A stretch of 64,000 bases of DNA. It comes from Diphasiastrum complanatum. Taxonomy: Eukaryota; Streptophyta; Lycopodiopsida; Lycopodiales; Lycopodiaceae. Position numbers and translations under genes: made by a program. The notes beneath the pieces were generated by a model. It was not told where the DNA came from. It did no database searches and saw nothing but the letters and a program-made list of their open reading frames with translations. The stretch covers positions 57,608,345 to 57,672,344 of the forward strand of contig CM055100.1 of NCBI GenBank assembly GCA_029204225.1, in the 5' to 3' direction. Positions 1-11,270 of this stretch are shown one piece after another. Each line of letters opens with the position of its first letter. The first letter of the stretch is position 1.

Positions 1-927
1 AGAAAGAGTCCTTGGAGCTACACATATGTGAAGAGGCTCCACTATCAATATACCATAGGCCATCCTTCTTGAAAGGAGTAGATGAGAAACTAGAGACCAT
101 AAGAGATCCCTCTCCATCACTTGCAATAGTGTCCTCCTTCTCATTGGTAATGTTGGCTTGCTTGAGTTGATTCTTCTTATTGAAGCAATTGGTGGCATAA
201 TGACCTTTTTTGCCACAATAAAAGCACTTGATCTTCTTCTTCTTGAGCTTGGATGATGAAGCATTAGAGGAATCATCTTCTCCTCATCTTTGTCTTTGGA
301 TTTGACTTTGTCCTTGCTTGAGGATTGTTGATGTTGGTTCTTGCTCCTCCCTTTGTGCTTATCCTTGGCAAAGAGAGCTTTGCCATCATTATGAGTGAGA
401 GAAAGCTTGTCCATCCTCAAGAGCTTGTACTCTTGTCTTGATTCTTCCAAAATTAGCACACTTTGGAGATCCTCCAAACTTGGTAGCTCCTCCTTAATGG
501 CATAGGATTGGACAAGGTTATCAAATTCACTTCTCAAGCCATTGAGAATGACTTGAACTAGCTCATTTTGATTGATGGAATTACCAATACAAGCAAGTTC
601 TCTATGAATATCTTTTACTCTCAAAACATAACTAGATGCACTCTCATCACTCTTTTGGCTACTTTGAAAGATTTGATTCCTAAGAGTGAGAAGCCTAGAG
701 GTATTCTTAGTTTCTTAGATAGTCTTGAGACAATCCCAAGCTTCTTTGGTTGTTGTACAAGTACCTATCTCCCTCAAGATCTCATTAGAGACATTCATCT
801 TAATGTAGTGGAGAGCCATCCTAGCTCTCTTTTTGTATTTTTGAACCTCTTGAACTTGTGGTTCTTCTTCAAGGCCAAGAACTATGTCCATCACATCTTG
901 AAGGATCAAGATGGACTCCATCCTCAT
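1..927 (-). pseudogene. Ty1/copia gag-protease remnant (truncated by window edge)
   Basis: Read leftward, this starts with a copia gag (UBN2-type) domain: the first 70 residues after the ATG at 927 are uninterrupted and match the N-terminal gag pattern (RMESILILQDVMDIV, then a KKRARMALHYIKMNV segment). Stops then break the frame. Further along, a CCHC zinc knuckle (CFYCGKKGHY) is readable near 184-225 and the aspartic protease signature DSGASSHM near 15-45. Integrase and RT would lie beyond base 1. In the family, gag packages the RNA and the protease matures the polyprotein. Frame breaks make this copy non-coding. Confidence 0.85.
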
Positions 928-1747
928 TTTTCAAATTGAATAATTTGAAGTGGTCAATCTTTCACTTGGTTCCAACAAGGATGAACCCATTGAAGATATT
1001 TGAAGTGAAGAAAACTCAAATGATGAACAATATATGTTGCTACACACTCTCAATAGGATCCAATAATAGAGTACAATCTCTTCCTATGAAAGATCTTGCA
1101 ACTATTTGTGAATTAATTCTCACTAGCTACACAAATCTCTCTAAAACAAGATCTATTTCACATCAAATGATGGATTATAGGCAAAGTTAGGATCAAACAC
1201 TCTTAGCATGTGTGAAATACACTAAGAAACCAGATTTGACTCAAATACAATGATATTGCATGAAACAAAATGGCTAAGATCTCAAAACAGTGCCTAGATC
1301 ACATATAGATGAGATTGGTAAGCATTCAATTTTGGATCAAACAAGCAATCTCTTGACCAAACCAAATGTGTCCACCCAGGTCTAGGTGCCCTACCTAACC
1401 CTCTTCAGAAGCTTATAACTTTTGATTGGCACAACCAAATGGAATGAAACTGATTGCATCAAAACTAGACAGAAATAGCTTCAAAACAAGCTATCAAACA
1501 AGATAAATGGATCAAGCATGAGAGAGAACTTCCAAACTGAAATTGGATGCTCCTCACACGTGTCTGAGCACCTGATTTCGTACTATACCAGGTCAGACCC
1601 AATCAATGTCCTTTTGATCTCTTTTGATCCAAGATTGAACAAGATAGCTAGGAAAATAGGCCTTGACAATTTCTAGCTCAAGATTGATGAAAATTTTTCA
1701 CTTAGATGGATCAGAATGCATGGTAACCTTAGGTAGGCTCTGATACA
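928..1747 (-). other. Leader of the copia element with tRNA-iMet primer site
   Basis: Non-coding leader between gag and 5' LTR. At its right end the minus strand reads TGTATCAGAGCC (1736-1747), one base away from the TGGTATCAGAGC site that pairs with initiator methionine tRNA and primes minus-strand synthesis in copia elements. No open frame of note. Confidence 0.6.
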
Positions 1748-1850
1748 TGTTGAATTTCACACGTGTGGACTGTCCACAACATGTACCTGTGATCTCCTAA
1801 GGTGTGTAGATGCACCAAGATCAAGACTAGATTGAGATTTTTCTCCATGA
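1748..1850 (-). repeat. Probable truncated 5' LTR tip of the first copia element
   Basis: Starts TGTTGAATTTCACACG directly after the primer site, the expected LTR edge. It carries the palindrome core CACACGTGTG that also occurs in the LTRs of the intact copia element at 20-26 kb. The outer boundary is not visible: by about 1855 the sequence is that of the gypsy-associated ORF, so the LTR is either very short or cut off. Confidence 0.4.
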
Positions 1851-1854
1851 ACTG

Positions 1855-2892
1855 TTGGCAAGCCTTGAGGGCTTGTTTAGTTGCGCTTGCCCGATATTTA
1901 TTGAACTTTGCCTGGTAGTTGTTCAAGGTTTGGCTATAGACCTGCACCTGACGCTGAAGGAGATTAGGCAATGGCTTCAATCAGCAACATGCAGAGCAAG
2001 ATCTGCACAATACTTGATTCCTCAGGATCTAACTTTCTAGCCTAGAAAGTTAAGACATCTTTGACACTCAAGGGTGAAGGACTACTCCCCTGGGTGGATG
2101 GCACAGAAGAAATGCCTACAACAACAGGCAAGGAGCTACGTGAACTTAGTGTGGGATTCCACTATCTTGTGAAGGATTTGACATGTGATGCGGTCTTTCT
2201 TGAGGTTGCCAACCATCAGAAAATTATTCAATAGCTAGGCAGCTGCGTGGATGGAAGGCTTAGTGATGGCTTCCAAAAGGTAGTCATCATAAGCCCACTG
2301 CGGATCGTTGGTGAGGTCCATAAATGGCTTGATGGCCTGTTTGGCGTGCTTGTGATTGGGTGAGGCCTGCGTACCAGATGATATTCCTATAGCTGCAAGT
2401 GCGGCCACAGTGATGCGCACCTTGTGTGTGGCTCCCTGGAAAGTGATATAAAATTTGAATTTCTCTTCCTTCCACGTACTAAAGGCAAGAGTGATGAAAT
2501 CCATATTGATACAACTCAAAAAGGCTCTCTCATGAATACCCATTGCAGTGAGTAGAGGCTTCGCAAGGGTCATCCATTGAGTGACCATGCTTGTGCTAGG
2601 AAGAATCATGATGTCCGTTGCAGATGTGACATCACGATGGATAGCATAGCATGGAGACTGGGAAGTATCGGTAGAAGACATGATGATCAGAATGGAATTA
2701 TAACGCGTGAAAGTGTATCAAAAGGCAATACAGGAATTTTGGAAGGCTTTGGTCGCAAGGAAAATTCGCAAGAGCTTCACTAGCACAAGTGAGAAATGAA
2801 TCGAATTCAGCCAACTTATAGGTGAATTTGGTGGGTCCATTACACTGAATAGTAGTTTGGCTGATCAGTTTTGAACAAAAATTTGCAGCCAT
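1855..2892 (-). pseudogene. Extra ORF copy A (N-terminal domain + coiled coil) downstream of gypsy pol
   Basis: Read leftward from the ATG at 2892: an N-terminal domain (MAANFCSKLISQ..., one frameshift near 2690, then a 148-aa frame 2681-2235 with WKEEKFKFYITFQG and VRITVAALAAIG), a broken linker, and a helical segment at 1980-1855 (QVQVYSQTLNNYQAKFNKYR) that looks coiled coil. The helical segment aligns with the same part of copy B near 12.46-12.61 kb. The conserved C-terminal block seen in copies B and C is missing here because the copia element cuts in. It follows gypsy integrase on the same strand after a spacer of about 600 bp, the position of an env-like or third ORF. Family not recognised; function unknown. 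Confidence 0.55.
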
Positions 2893-3490
2893 GTGCAGTA
2901 CTGTAAAAATAGGCTACAAAAATCTCGGCGAAGGTTTCTAGAACCTATCAGGCGAACGTTTTCCAGGGCTGGCGAAGGATGAACCTTCGTCCGAGAGGGT
3001 CCTTTGCCCAAGTATTGTCATAAATGTATTTTTTCACAATATGAACCTTTGGACAGCCTAATTTTGACATTTTAAGATCATCTAGCAGGTTCGCGAAAGT
3101 TCATAATGAGGTTATGATGCTCGGCGAAGGTTCCCAAAATGGCATATCACTGAACATTCGCCTAACTCAAAAATTGAATTTTCTCTTGTCAGGAACCTTC
3201 ACCCACCTCAATTTAGATAAATCAAGGGTGGATGTACAGTCTGAGAGCTCAGCGAAGGTTTCTGATACTGTATTGGCCAAATTTGCCCAAAACAGTGGTT
3301 TTCTAAGGCATTTTCCATAAAAGATAATGTGCTTCCTTTTTCTTATGCTGATGACTTCCTGACTTTTGCTCATCAATCTTTCCTTATTTTTTTTTAAATT
3401 TTTTTTTGTAATTGTCTTTTTCCAAAAAAGTCAGCAAATTAAATACTGAAAACAAAAAATTGAAAAACAAATAAAATTAAAATATATTGA
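2893..3490 (-). other. Spacer between pol and extra ORF with recurring GCGAAGGTT motif
   Basis: No coding capacity. The words GCGAAGGTT/GCGAACGTT/CGCGAAAGTT and their complements recur at irregular 30-70 bp intervals (near 2925, 2953, 2971, 2986, 3087, 3123, 3246). The same word appears in the 5' leader of this element near 5525 and 5676. Confidence 0.6.
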
Positions 3491-5305
3491 GATCAGACTT
3501 GCTGAACTAGCGGAGCAAGCTGCCAAAACTTGCGTAATTGGCTGCCATTTACTAGAGTATCAAATCGTTTTCCATCCAAGTGCTCAAAAATTACTGCGCC
3601 ATAGTTCAGGATTTTCTTCACTTTATACGGGCCTTACCCGATAAACTTCAACTTACCCTTGATCAGCTTGGTTTTGTACGTCAATGCAAGATCTCCTGCT
3701 TCCAGATCTTTCTTGCGCAATTAACAATCGTGCCATGTCTTGCGGCGGGCTTTCTCTGTTGCTAAGGCATTAACTGCCATCAATCGGGTTTCACATAATT
3801 TGTGCAATGCTTCATGACGGAGTTGTAAAGACATATCATCATTTAATCGTTCCGTTGCTGCTATGCATAAAGATGAGATTAAAAATTCAATTGGCATAAC
3901 AACATCTTGACCATAAACCAATTGAAAAGGTGTTTGATTTGTACTATTTTTGTAAGCGGTTCTGAATGTCCATAATGCTGCATATAGTTTATGCTCCCAA
4001 TCAGACCGACTTGCTTCAACTGTCTTTGTCATAATGGTGCAGAGAATCTTATTGGAAGATTCAGCTTGGCCATTCCCTCTGGGATAATAGGGAGTACTAA
4101 ATCTGTGTATAACAAAAAAATCTTCTAGTAAATACTTTATTGTTTGATTAACAAAGTGTGTACCCCGATCAGTGACTATTTCGATCGGACATCCAAATCT
4201 GATTATAATATTTTCATATAGAAACTTGGCCGTAGATTTTGCATCAGCCAGTTTGACAGCTTTAGCTTCAACCCACTTGGTCATATAATCAGTTGCGACA
4301 ATAATATATCGGGCCTGAGATCCTTGCGCAGCAGGATGAATAGGACCAACATAATCCAGTCCCCATTTTTCAAATGGTACTTGCGATAAAACCGGATGTA
4401 AGGGTCCATAATTCTGTCGAGTAGGCCGTCGTGCTCGCTGGCAGACATCACATGTCTGAATAAAATTTTCTGTGTCCTTATGAAGCGTAGGCCACCAACA
4501 TCCAGATTGTAAAAGTTTGCAAACAATAATATCTATAGAGAATTGTCCTCCACCCATGCCATCATGTGAAAACATGATTAAATCTGGTACTTCATGCGAT
4601 AAAACACGTCTTCGTAAAATATTATCTGATCCACGACGATACAATTGCCCTGCAATTAATTGATAAGATTGAGCCTTGTGAATCAATTGTCTTTTCTGTA
4701 CTTTTGTCAAAGAGTCATTCGGTTGTCCTGCCATCAGGTACTCAACAATATCTGTCGCCCACACAGGTACTGCTTCAACATAGAACAATGCAGCATCTGA
4801 CAGTTCATCATCCACTTCAGTATTAACTAGTGCGGATTCAATTCGTGAAACGTGATTGGCTAGATAATGTTGCTTCCCCTTTCTTACCACAATTTGAAAG
4901 TCAAATTTAGTCAATAATAATAGCCATCTTGCAATACGTCCAATATTACACGTCTTATTTACCAATTAAAGTAACGGTTGATGATCCGTATAAAATACAA
5001 AGTGGGTTTCCATGAGGTAGTGACAAAATTTTTGAACAGAATAAAATCATGGCTAACGCTTCACGTTCTGTTGTTGAATAATTCTTCTCTGAATCCGTAA
5101 GCTGTCTGCTTGCAAATCGTATAGGATAATCCTTCTTATAGTCACCTGGCTGCGTCAAAACTGATCCAATGGCGTATTTTGAGGCATTCATATGAACATG
5201 AAACTCTAATGTCCAATCTGGAGAACACAGTATTGGTGCTGAAGATAATGTTTTTTTTAACTTTTCAAAGGCTTCTAACGCCTCTATTGTCCAAATAGAA
5301 ATCAA
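3490..5305 (-). pseudogene. Ty3/gypsy pol remnant: RNase H and integrase
   Basis: Reading leftward: end of RT plus RNase H (5305-4955, EALEAFEKLKKTLSSAPIL, then HMNASKYAIGSVL where the usual catalytic Asp of VDAS is Asn), then a 414-aa frame 4965-3721 with the end of RNase H, an HHCC zinc domain (CDVCQRARR), the integrase core with Asp in GLDYVGP, Asp in VTDRGTHF and Glu in GQAESSNK, and the C-terminal domain running to about 3490 with the GPY motif (GPYKVKKILNYG). A short frame overlap separates the first two frames. Gag, protease and most of RT are missing, so the element has an internal deletion joining leader to RNase H. Chromodomain not seen. The order matches Ty3/gypsy (RT-RH-IN). Confidence 0.9.
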
Positions 5306-6022
5306 AAATAGTATTTTTCTATAAATAGAATATTTTGGAACCTCGACAAATGTTCTTGCAAAGGATCAAGAGTAATACTGGTAATTTTGCAAAAAAAGTG
5401 ACTTTTTTGACAAAAATATGACAATATGACAACTGATCCTCTGAAACCCTTTTTATTTTTGATATTATTCTTTGTTGACCTGGCAGTATATAGATCTGAA
5501 TCACATCTAAGCACAGTGAATCGGACGAAGGTTCTTTTTTAGTATTTTTTAGGGTTTAAATAATTTTTGGTGATTTTTGGTGGTTTTTCTAATGTTTCTG
5601 AAAATCTGCTGGGAATTAATCTTCACCCTTCAAACTGAAGGTTCTGTAAAAAAAATCAAAGGTGTCTGCAACTCAGCGAAGGTTTCCAAAAAGAGGGTAA
5701 AAAGTTCTGAGCTCTAATGACGCTTTTTGTCTTTTTTTGACCAAATTTGACAGATTTGACTAATTTTTGTTATTTTCTCTAATATCTCAGATCCAAATAG
5801 ATCTTAAGATTGGTGATCTGAATAGCTTTCCTTGTTTCATAATCAGATTAGATTTCAAACAAGCAAATCCACTCAAATGAAGCAAAATCAATCCCAAACT
5901 AACTCTAAAATGCAGATTTAACACTATTCAAGCCATGACAAGATGCCTAATGCAAGCTAACCATCAACCAAACATGCTGCAAACTGAAAAATTGGCGTAG
6001 CTCCCGGAAACGATGCCAAAAT
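5306..6022 (-). other. 5' leader and primer binding site of the gypsy element
   Basis: Non-coding leader. Its right end, read on the minus strand, is TTGGCATCGTTTCCGGGAGC (about 6000-6019), similar to the TGGCGCCGTTGCCGGGG primer site (tRNA-Asp type) of Athila/Tat-like gypsy elements. The GCGAAGGTT word recurs at 5525 and 5676. Confidence 0.6.
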
Positions 6023-6540
6023 TGTAGTGGGTTTCTTTCCTTGCCTAACCTGAATCCAATATCTAGTCAATCTAGCATCAAAGAGACAGACTTAGTTGTC
6101 ACGCGTAGATTCATTCCCATGAGAGCAATAGTATAGTTCGGATTTCAACACGAATGGAGGATCTAACACTACATCCATTAACATTAAGCATTAACACTAC
6201 ATCCATTAACAGTAAGCATTAACACTACATCCATTAACCCTACTTCCATTAACCCTAAATCCACAACATGATAGAAACTTACTCTTCTCTCTCTCCTTTT
6301 TTCTCTCACCAAAGCATAAGAAATAGCAATCTCAATAATGATCAAATCCAACAATTAGCAAATACCAAAGAAAGCATGAGAAATGGAAGAAAAGAGAGGA
6401 AGAGCAAGGACATTCATCAATCCATTTCTAAAGAGAACCAATCTGCTTTATTGAAATGAGAAAATGAACATCAGGAGCAACTCGAGTTGGTCCCTTTTTA
6501 TAGAAGAGGGGAGTTCATTTGTGCGTCCTTCACCATGGTG
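6023..6540 (-). repeat. 5' LTR of the gypsy element (outer end unresolved)
   Basis: Begins TGTAGTGGGTTTC next to the primer site. It contains a 28-bp tandem repeat (units at 6165, 6193 and a partial third at 6221, starting AACACTACATCC) and, on the minus strand, a TATA-like CTATAAAAAGGG near 6492-6503, which fits an LTR promoter firing leftward. The right boundary is an estimate from where a different coding remnant begins. Confidence 0.5.
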
Positions 6541-6845
6541 ATCTTATACCCCTTGCTAGGTACGTAGCAGTTTGACAAAAAAATAGGTCGACTCATCAAT
6601 AGCATCCTTGGTCATAACATTGGCTACCCCATCAGTTGGCAAACCAAGAGCTTCAAAAAATATAGCTTCATTCACTGAAAAAGTAGTGTTCTGTAATTAA
6701 ACCTGGAAATCAGAGTCAACCACTATATGGATAGAGTAAACGAACTCGATGCTAACCTCTGACAACATAATAGAGGGGTCCACTTTCAAATTACCAATCC
6801 TACAACGATCTAGTAGAGACTGAATTGAAACAAGACGAATAAATG
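6540..6845 (-). pseudogene. Remnant of a post-pol ORF in a second gypsy element
   Basis: A leftward frame with one stop reads LLDRCRIGNLKVDPSIMLSE, later VNEAIFFEALGLPTDG and AIDESTYFFVKLLRT. It sits about 480 bp after the integrase C-terminus of the element at 7.3-7.7 kb, the same relative place as extra ORF copy A after its integrase. The pattern 'F..A.GLP..G' is reminiscent of the 'putative plant transposon protein' domain found in plant retroelement ORFs, and weakly of copy A. Assignment is tentative. Confidence 0.35.
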
Positions 6846-7324
6846 CTCATATCTTCCAGTTAATGGTTGCGCTGGTGCTCGTACTTGTATCCACTTTGAT
6901 TGCAAATATGATAACAGATTGATAGAAGAGTGGTAGCAAGCACAAAAGCAGCAAGCAATAAAGAGCAAGAAAGTAAAAAGAAAGTGTGAAGTGAAAATAG
7001 AAAATTAGAGGTTTTAACAATGACACATTGGAGATGATGATTACGTGGCAACATGATTTGACAATTGTCAATTTCATAAATAAAAAGCGGCGACTAAGAA
7101 ATAATCTTATTTTAATAAATTAAGACTGTTTAAATTAAAATATATATAATCATGCTTACGTGGAATATGAACTTAAATGTGAATGACCTTTTATAAAACG
7201 TGTAAAAATACGTAGTAAATAAAAAGAAACTCACTAAATCTAAAAGTAAATAATAAAAATAATAAATAGCAATTTATCAATAAATATAATAAAAAAAAAA
7301 AAGAAAATTTTGCAAAGACAAAAA
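6846..7324. other. AT-rich non-coding stretch
   Basis: Low-complexity AT-rich DNA between a gypsy integrase end and the ORF remnant. No gene seen; short frames here are composition artefacts. Confidence 0.5.
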
Positions 7325-7720
7325 TTAAAGAAATTCGATAAAAAAAAAAAGACAAAGAAAAACTCGTGATGGAAGATTCTTGACAGATTCTTGAAAGGTT
7401 CTTGAAAGATACTCGAAACATTCTCCCCTCGAAATTCTTTGTCCGAGATAATATTTCTTCAGTCTGGAACCGTTAATGCATGTTGGCAATAATTCACCAT
7501 CTAGTGACTGAAGTTGGACAGATCCGTTTTCAAATACTTCAATAACTTTATACGACCCCATCCATCTCATATGTAGCTTCCTAGGGAATTTCTGATGTCG
7601 ATTGTCATATATTAAAGCATAATCACCGAGTTTAAGATTAACAATTTTGATACGAGTATCATGCTTTTTCTTTCGCTCTTCCTATATTCTCTCTATAGTC
7701 TCCTTCAAATTGTTTCGTGA
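7325..7720 (-). pseudogene. Ty3/gypsy integrase C-terminal fragment
   Basis: Leftward reading gives KKKHDTRIKIVNLKLGDYAL then WMGSYKVIEVFENGSVQL and NGSRLKKYYLG, the linker and GPY/F-type C-terminal domain of gypsy integrases without a chromodomain. The catalytic core is absent: at about 7720 the sequence changes to an inverted chromovirus fragment. Confidence 0.75.
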
Positions 7721-8430
7721 TTCGGATAGTTCTTTTGGAAAAATCTTGCGAAGGACATTGCCTCTTTCCCAAGTGGCAATCTCAACAAGCTGATCATTCC
7801 ACTTTACCAGATATTCTCGATATAGAGTATGACGATTCTACGTCTCTCTACTATCAAGAATCTCCTCTAGCTCATGTGGAGATTGCTGAGAATCCAATGG
7901 GAGAACTAGAACATTGTCCCCTACCAAATTTTTTGATCTGGCTAAGGCTTTTTGTAATTGACTTACATGAAAGACTGAAAAAACCTTACTACTGTGTGAG
8001 AGCCATATGGTAAAGGGACCACAATACCTAGGAGACAACTTAGCACACACTCCTGATTTGAGAGTTTTAGAGTCAACTGGGACTCTCAAGTAGACTTTCT
8101 CACCAATGGAGACTTGCACCTCCCATCTGTGTGGATCTGCATAATGCCTGGCCCAATCCTGGGACTGCCTAATACTACACTTAGCATGTTCTATCATATG
8201 GTTTAGGTCTTCTAATTTTTTTTTGTCTGTTTCAACTTTTTATTGTTTAAACCCTACAGCTGTGGGTGAGCGTGGCTGGAAATCAACACAAATGGGCTGT
8301 ATCCCGTAGCTAAATGTTTGGTACTGTTGTAAGCAAACTCTAGTATCGAGAGATATTCCTCCCAATTAGTTTGCTTCTTGCTGACGTATCGGGTCAGCCG
8401 AACAGAGGATGAAGAAATAACTAGGCAGTT
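7720..8430 (-). pseudogene. Inverted copy of chromovirus integrase end and chromodomain
   Basis: Leftward reading gives the end of the integrase core (TNWEEYLSILE-type and TGYSPF segments near 8250-8370), a linker (MIEHAKCSIRQSQDWARHYA from 8197), the YLRVPVDSKTLKSG and CGPFTI segments, FHVSQLQKAL, and then a chromodomain (YLVKWNDQ...TWERG) near 7717-7835. The same DNA occurs in the opposite orientation at 10,430-11,500. The block lies head to head with the RT that starts at about 8430. Confidence 0.85.
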
Positions 8431-9695
8431 AACAAATTATCTTGGGAAAGGCCAAATTTAGACCAGTAGCCTCACCAGTCCTTTTGGTGAAAAAGAAAGA
8501 GGGGTCTATGCATCTTTGCGTAGATTATAGAGCCCTCAATAAAGTCACAATAAAGAATAAATACTCTATGCCTCGGGCAGACGAATTGTTTGACCAACTC
8601 GACGGGGCTAAGTTTTTCAGTAAAATAGACCTCAGATCCAGATATCATCAAGTCCATATAAAATCGAAAGATTTCTCGAAAACAGCTTTTAGGACTCGTC
8701 ACGGTCATTATGAGATTAAGGTGATGCCATTTGGGCTCACAAATGCTCCAGCTACCTTTATGACCTTGATGAACAGTGTCCTCAGACTATACTTGGGTAA
8801 GTTTGTAGTTGTATTTTTAGATGACATCCTCGTCTATAGCAAAACGAGGAAGGAGCATCTAAAACACCTCAGAAAGGTGTTTCGACTGCTCAGAAAACAT
8901 AAGCTTTATGCTAAACAATCCAAGTGTGAATTCTTTGTTGAAGAAGTAGCATATTTGGGTCACATTATCTCGTCAGATGAGATTAAGATAGACCCATATA
9001 AGGTTAAAGCCATACTCAGTTTTCTGAGACCTCAGAATATTTTGGAACTTTAGATCTTTCTTGGTTTGGCGGGATACTACAGACGATTTGTCAAGGAATA
9101 TGCTCAGATAGCAGTTCCCATGACAAATCTTCTTAAGGAGAAGGGAAAGGAGTTCATTTGGGAGTTTGCACAGCAGGAGAGCTTTGATGCTCTCAAAACA
9201 GCCTTAGCTATAACACCAGTTTTAAAAGTCGTCGACCCCAATCAGCCATTTGTGGTCGAAACAGATGCTAGCGACTTTGTAGTTGGTGCTATATTAACTC
9301 AGGGTGGACGACCAGTTGTGTTTGAGAGTAAAAAACTCGAGCCAGTTCAGACTAGGTACAATGCCTATGAAAAGAAACTCTTTTCTATAGTCCATGCCCT
9401 TAAGACTTGGAGGCATTATTTGTATGGTGCCAACTTTGAGGTCCTGACAGACCATGAAAGTCTCAGATACCTTTGCAATCAACCTGAGCTTAGAGGTCGG
9501 AAAGCTCATTGGGCAGAGTTGATGCAAGAGTTTGATATGTCTATCAGATATAGATGGGAGAAATTCAATATAGTAGCAGATGCCCTTAGCAGAATGCCTA
9601 TGATAAACAAGCTGAGTTTTACTCAGATTTGTAATGAGTTACTCGAGTCCTTGAGAGAGAAGTGCCAGCATGATGCATTCTTCTCTATTATCTAG
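8430..9695 (+). pseudogene. Chromovirus reverse transcriptase and RNase H
   Basis: Frame 8442-9053 holds the RT fingers and palm: [34 protein letters not shown] and catalytic [11 protein letters not shown], then [11 protein letters not shown]. One stop (TAG near 9051) and a frame change separate it from 9066-9695: GLAGYYRRFV (thumb), then RNase H with ETDASDFVVGAIL, YEKKLFSIVHALKTWRHYL, LTDHESLRYL and VADALSRM. The active-site acids of both enzymes are present. Gag, protease and the RT N-terminus are lost at the junction with the inverted block. In the family these enzymes copy element RNA into cDNA in the cytoplasmic particle. Confidence 0.92.
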
Positions 9696-10603
9696 AACTC
9701 GGTCCAAAATAGACAGTTACAGAATCCAGAACCAGTTCTCGGGGCTGGTACCAGTTCATCCAAAAATACGACAGCTTCCGTTGAGAATGATGATGAGTCC
9801 GAGTATACGTCGTCAGATGACGTTGAGGATTCTGAGCTTGTATTAACCAAGAAAACTCCAGTGGTTGAGGGTCAGTTGACTCAAGGATTCAAATGAAAAC
9901 AATATTCCATTCAGGATGAGTACTTGCTCTATAGAGATAGAGTATGTGTCCCCATTCAGAGGATTATAGGCAAGAGGTCCTATATGAGTGTCATGACAAT
10001 CATAGTGCGGGGCACCCAGGCATACAAAAGACCTATGAGCTTCTTCATAGGCAATTTTTCTGGCCCAGTATGAAAAAGGACGTCCAACAATATGTAACCA
10101 GTTGCCAGAAATGTCAAGTAAATAAAGCAAAGCGTTTAAAGGCAGGAGGATTGTTGCAGCCCTTAGATATGCCAACTGGTAAATGGGAGAGTATCTCCAT
10201 GGATTTTATGGTAGGCCTGCCTAAAACCCAAAAGGGTAATGACGCTATATGGGTCACGGTTGTCCGTCTGACAAAAATGGCTCATTTTATTCTGACCAAA
10301 ACAACTGTTAGAGCTCCAGAGTTAGCAAGGTTGTTTATAAACGGGCTATTTAAATTGTACGGTCTACCTTCTGGCATAGTCAGCGACCGAGATAGTATGT
10401 TTAATGGAAATTTTTGGAGGTTAGGTGCTGGAGGATATGCTTCGTGCATACATCAGCAAGAAGCAACTAATTGGGAGGAATATCTCTCAATACTAGAGTG
10501 TGCTTACAACCGTACCAAACATTCAGCTACGGGATACAGCCCATTTGTGTTGATATATGATTTCCAGCCACGCTCACCCACAGCTGTAGGGTTTAAACAA
10601 TAA
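9696..10603 (+). pseudogene. Chromovirus integrase, catalytic Glu region deleted
   Basis: After a broken spacer the frame 9944-10603 shows the zinc domain (ECHDNHSAGHPGIQKTYEL, CQKCQVNKAKR) and the core with Asp in SMDFMVGLP and Asp in VSDRDSMF. Straight after NGNFW the sequence jumps to the LEDMLRAYI-equivalent region out of frame, then TNWEEYLSILE and HSATGYSPF. About 100-120 bp carrying the third catalytic residue (Glu of the DGQTE stretch in relatives) are missing, so this copy cannot be an active integrase. Confidence 0.88.
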
Positions 10604-11270
10604 AAAGCTAAAGCAGACAAAAAAAATTTAGAAGACCTAAACCATATGATAGAACATGCTAAGTGTAGTATTAGGCAGTCTCAAGATTGGGCCAGGCATT
10701 ATGCAGATCCACACAGACAGGATGTGCAGTTATCCGCTAGTGAGAAAATCTACTTGAGAGTCCCAGTTGACTCTAAAACCCTCAAATCAGGAGTGTGTGC
10801 TAAGTTGTCTCCAAGGTATTGTGGTCCCTTTACCATCAGTAGGAGACTAGGCGAGGTCACCTATGAACTGGAACTCCCACACAACAGTGAGGTTTTTCTA
10901 GTCTTTCAAGTACGATTTTTAGCCACGCTCACCCACAGCTGTAGGGTTTAAACAAGAAAAAATTGAAGCAGCCAGAAACTTTTTAGATGACCTAAACCAG
11001 ATGATAGAACATGCTAAGCATAGCATTAGGCAGTCCCAGGATTGAGCCAGACATTATGCAGATCCACACAGACATGATGTGCAGTTCTCCGCTGGTGAGA
11101 AAATCTACTTGAGAGTCCCAGTTGACTCTAAAACCCTCAAATCAGGAGTGTGTGCTAAGTTGTCTCTAAGGTATTGTGGTCCCTTTACCATCAGTAGGAG
11201 ACTAGGCGAGGTCACCTATGAACTGGAACTCCCACACAAAAGTAAGGTTTTTCTAGTCTTCATGTAAGTC
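10566..11270 (+). repeat. Tandem duplication of the integrase C-terminal region (unit about 355 bp)
   Basis: Two direct copies start at AGCCACGCTCACCCACAGCT (10,566 and 10,921). Each contains the GFKQ end of the core, the AEHAK/IEHAK linker and the YLRVPVDSKTLKSGVCAKLS, YCGPFTISRRLGEVTYELEL segments. Unit 2 has an extra stop (TGA at about 11,044) and a few substitutions, so the duplication is not brand new. Confidence 0.85.

Noticed and set aside
6165-6248. Regular 28-bp repeats considered as a CRISPR-like array
   Set aside because: Units are directly adjacent with no spacers and lie in a plant LTR.
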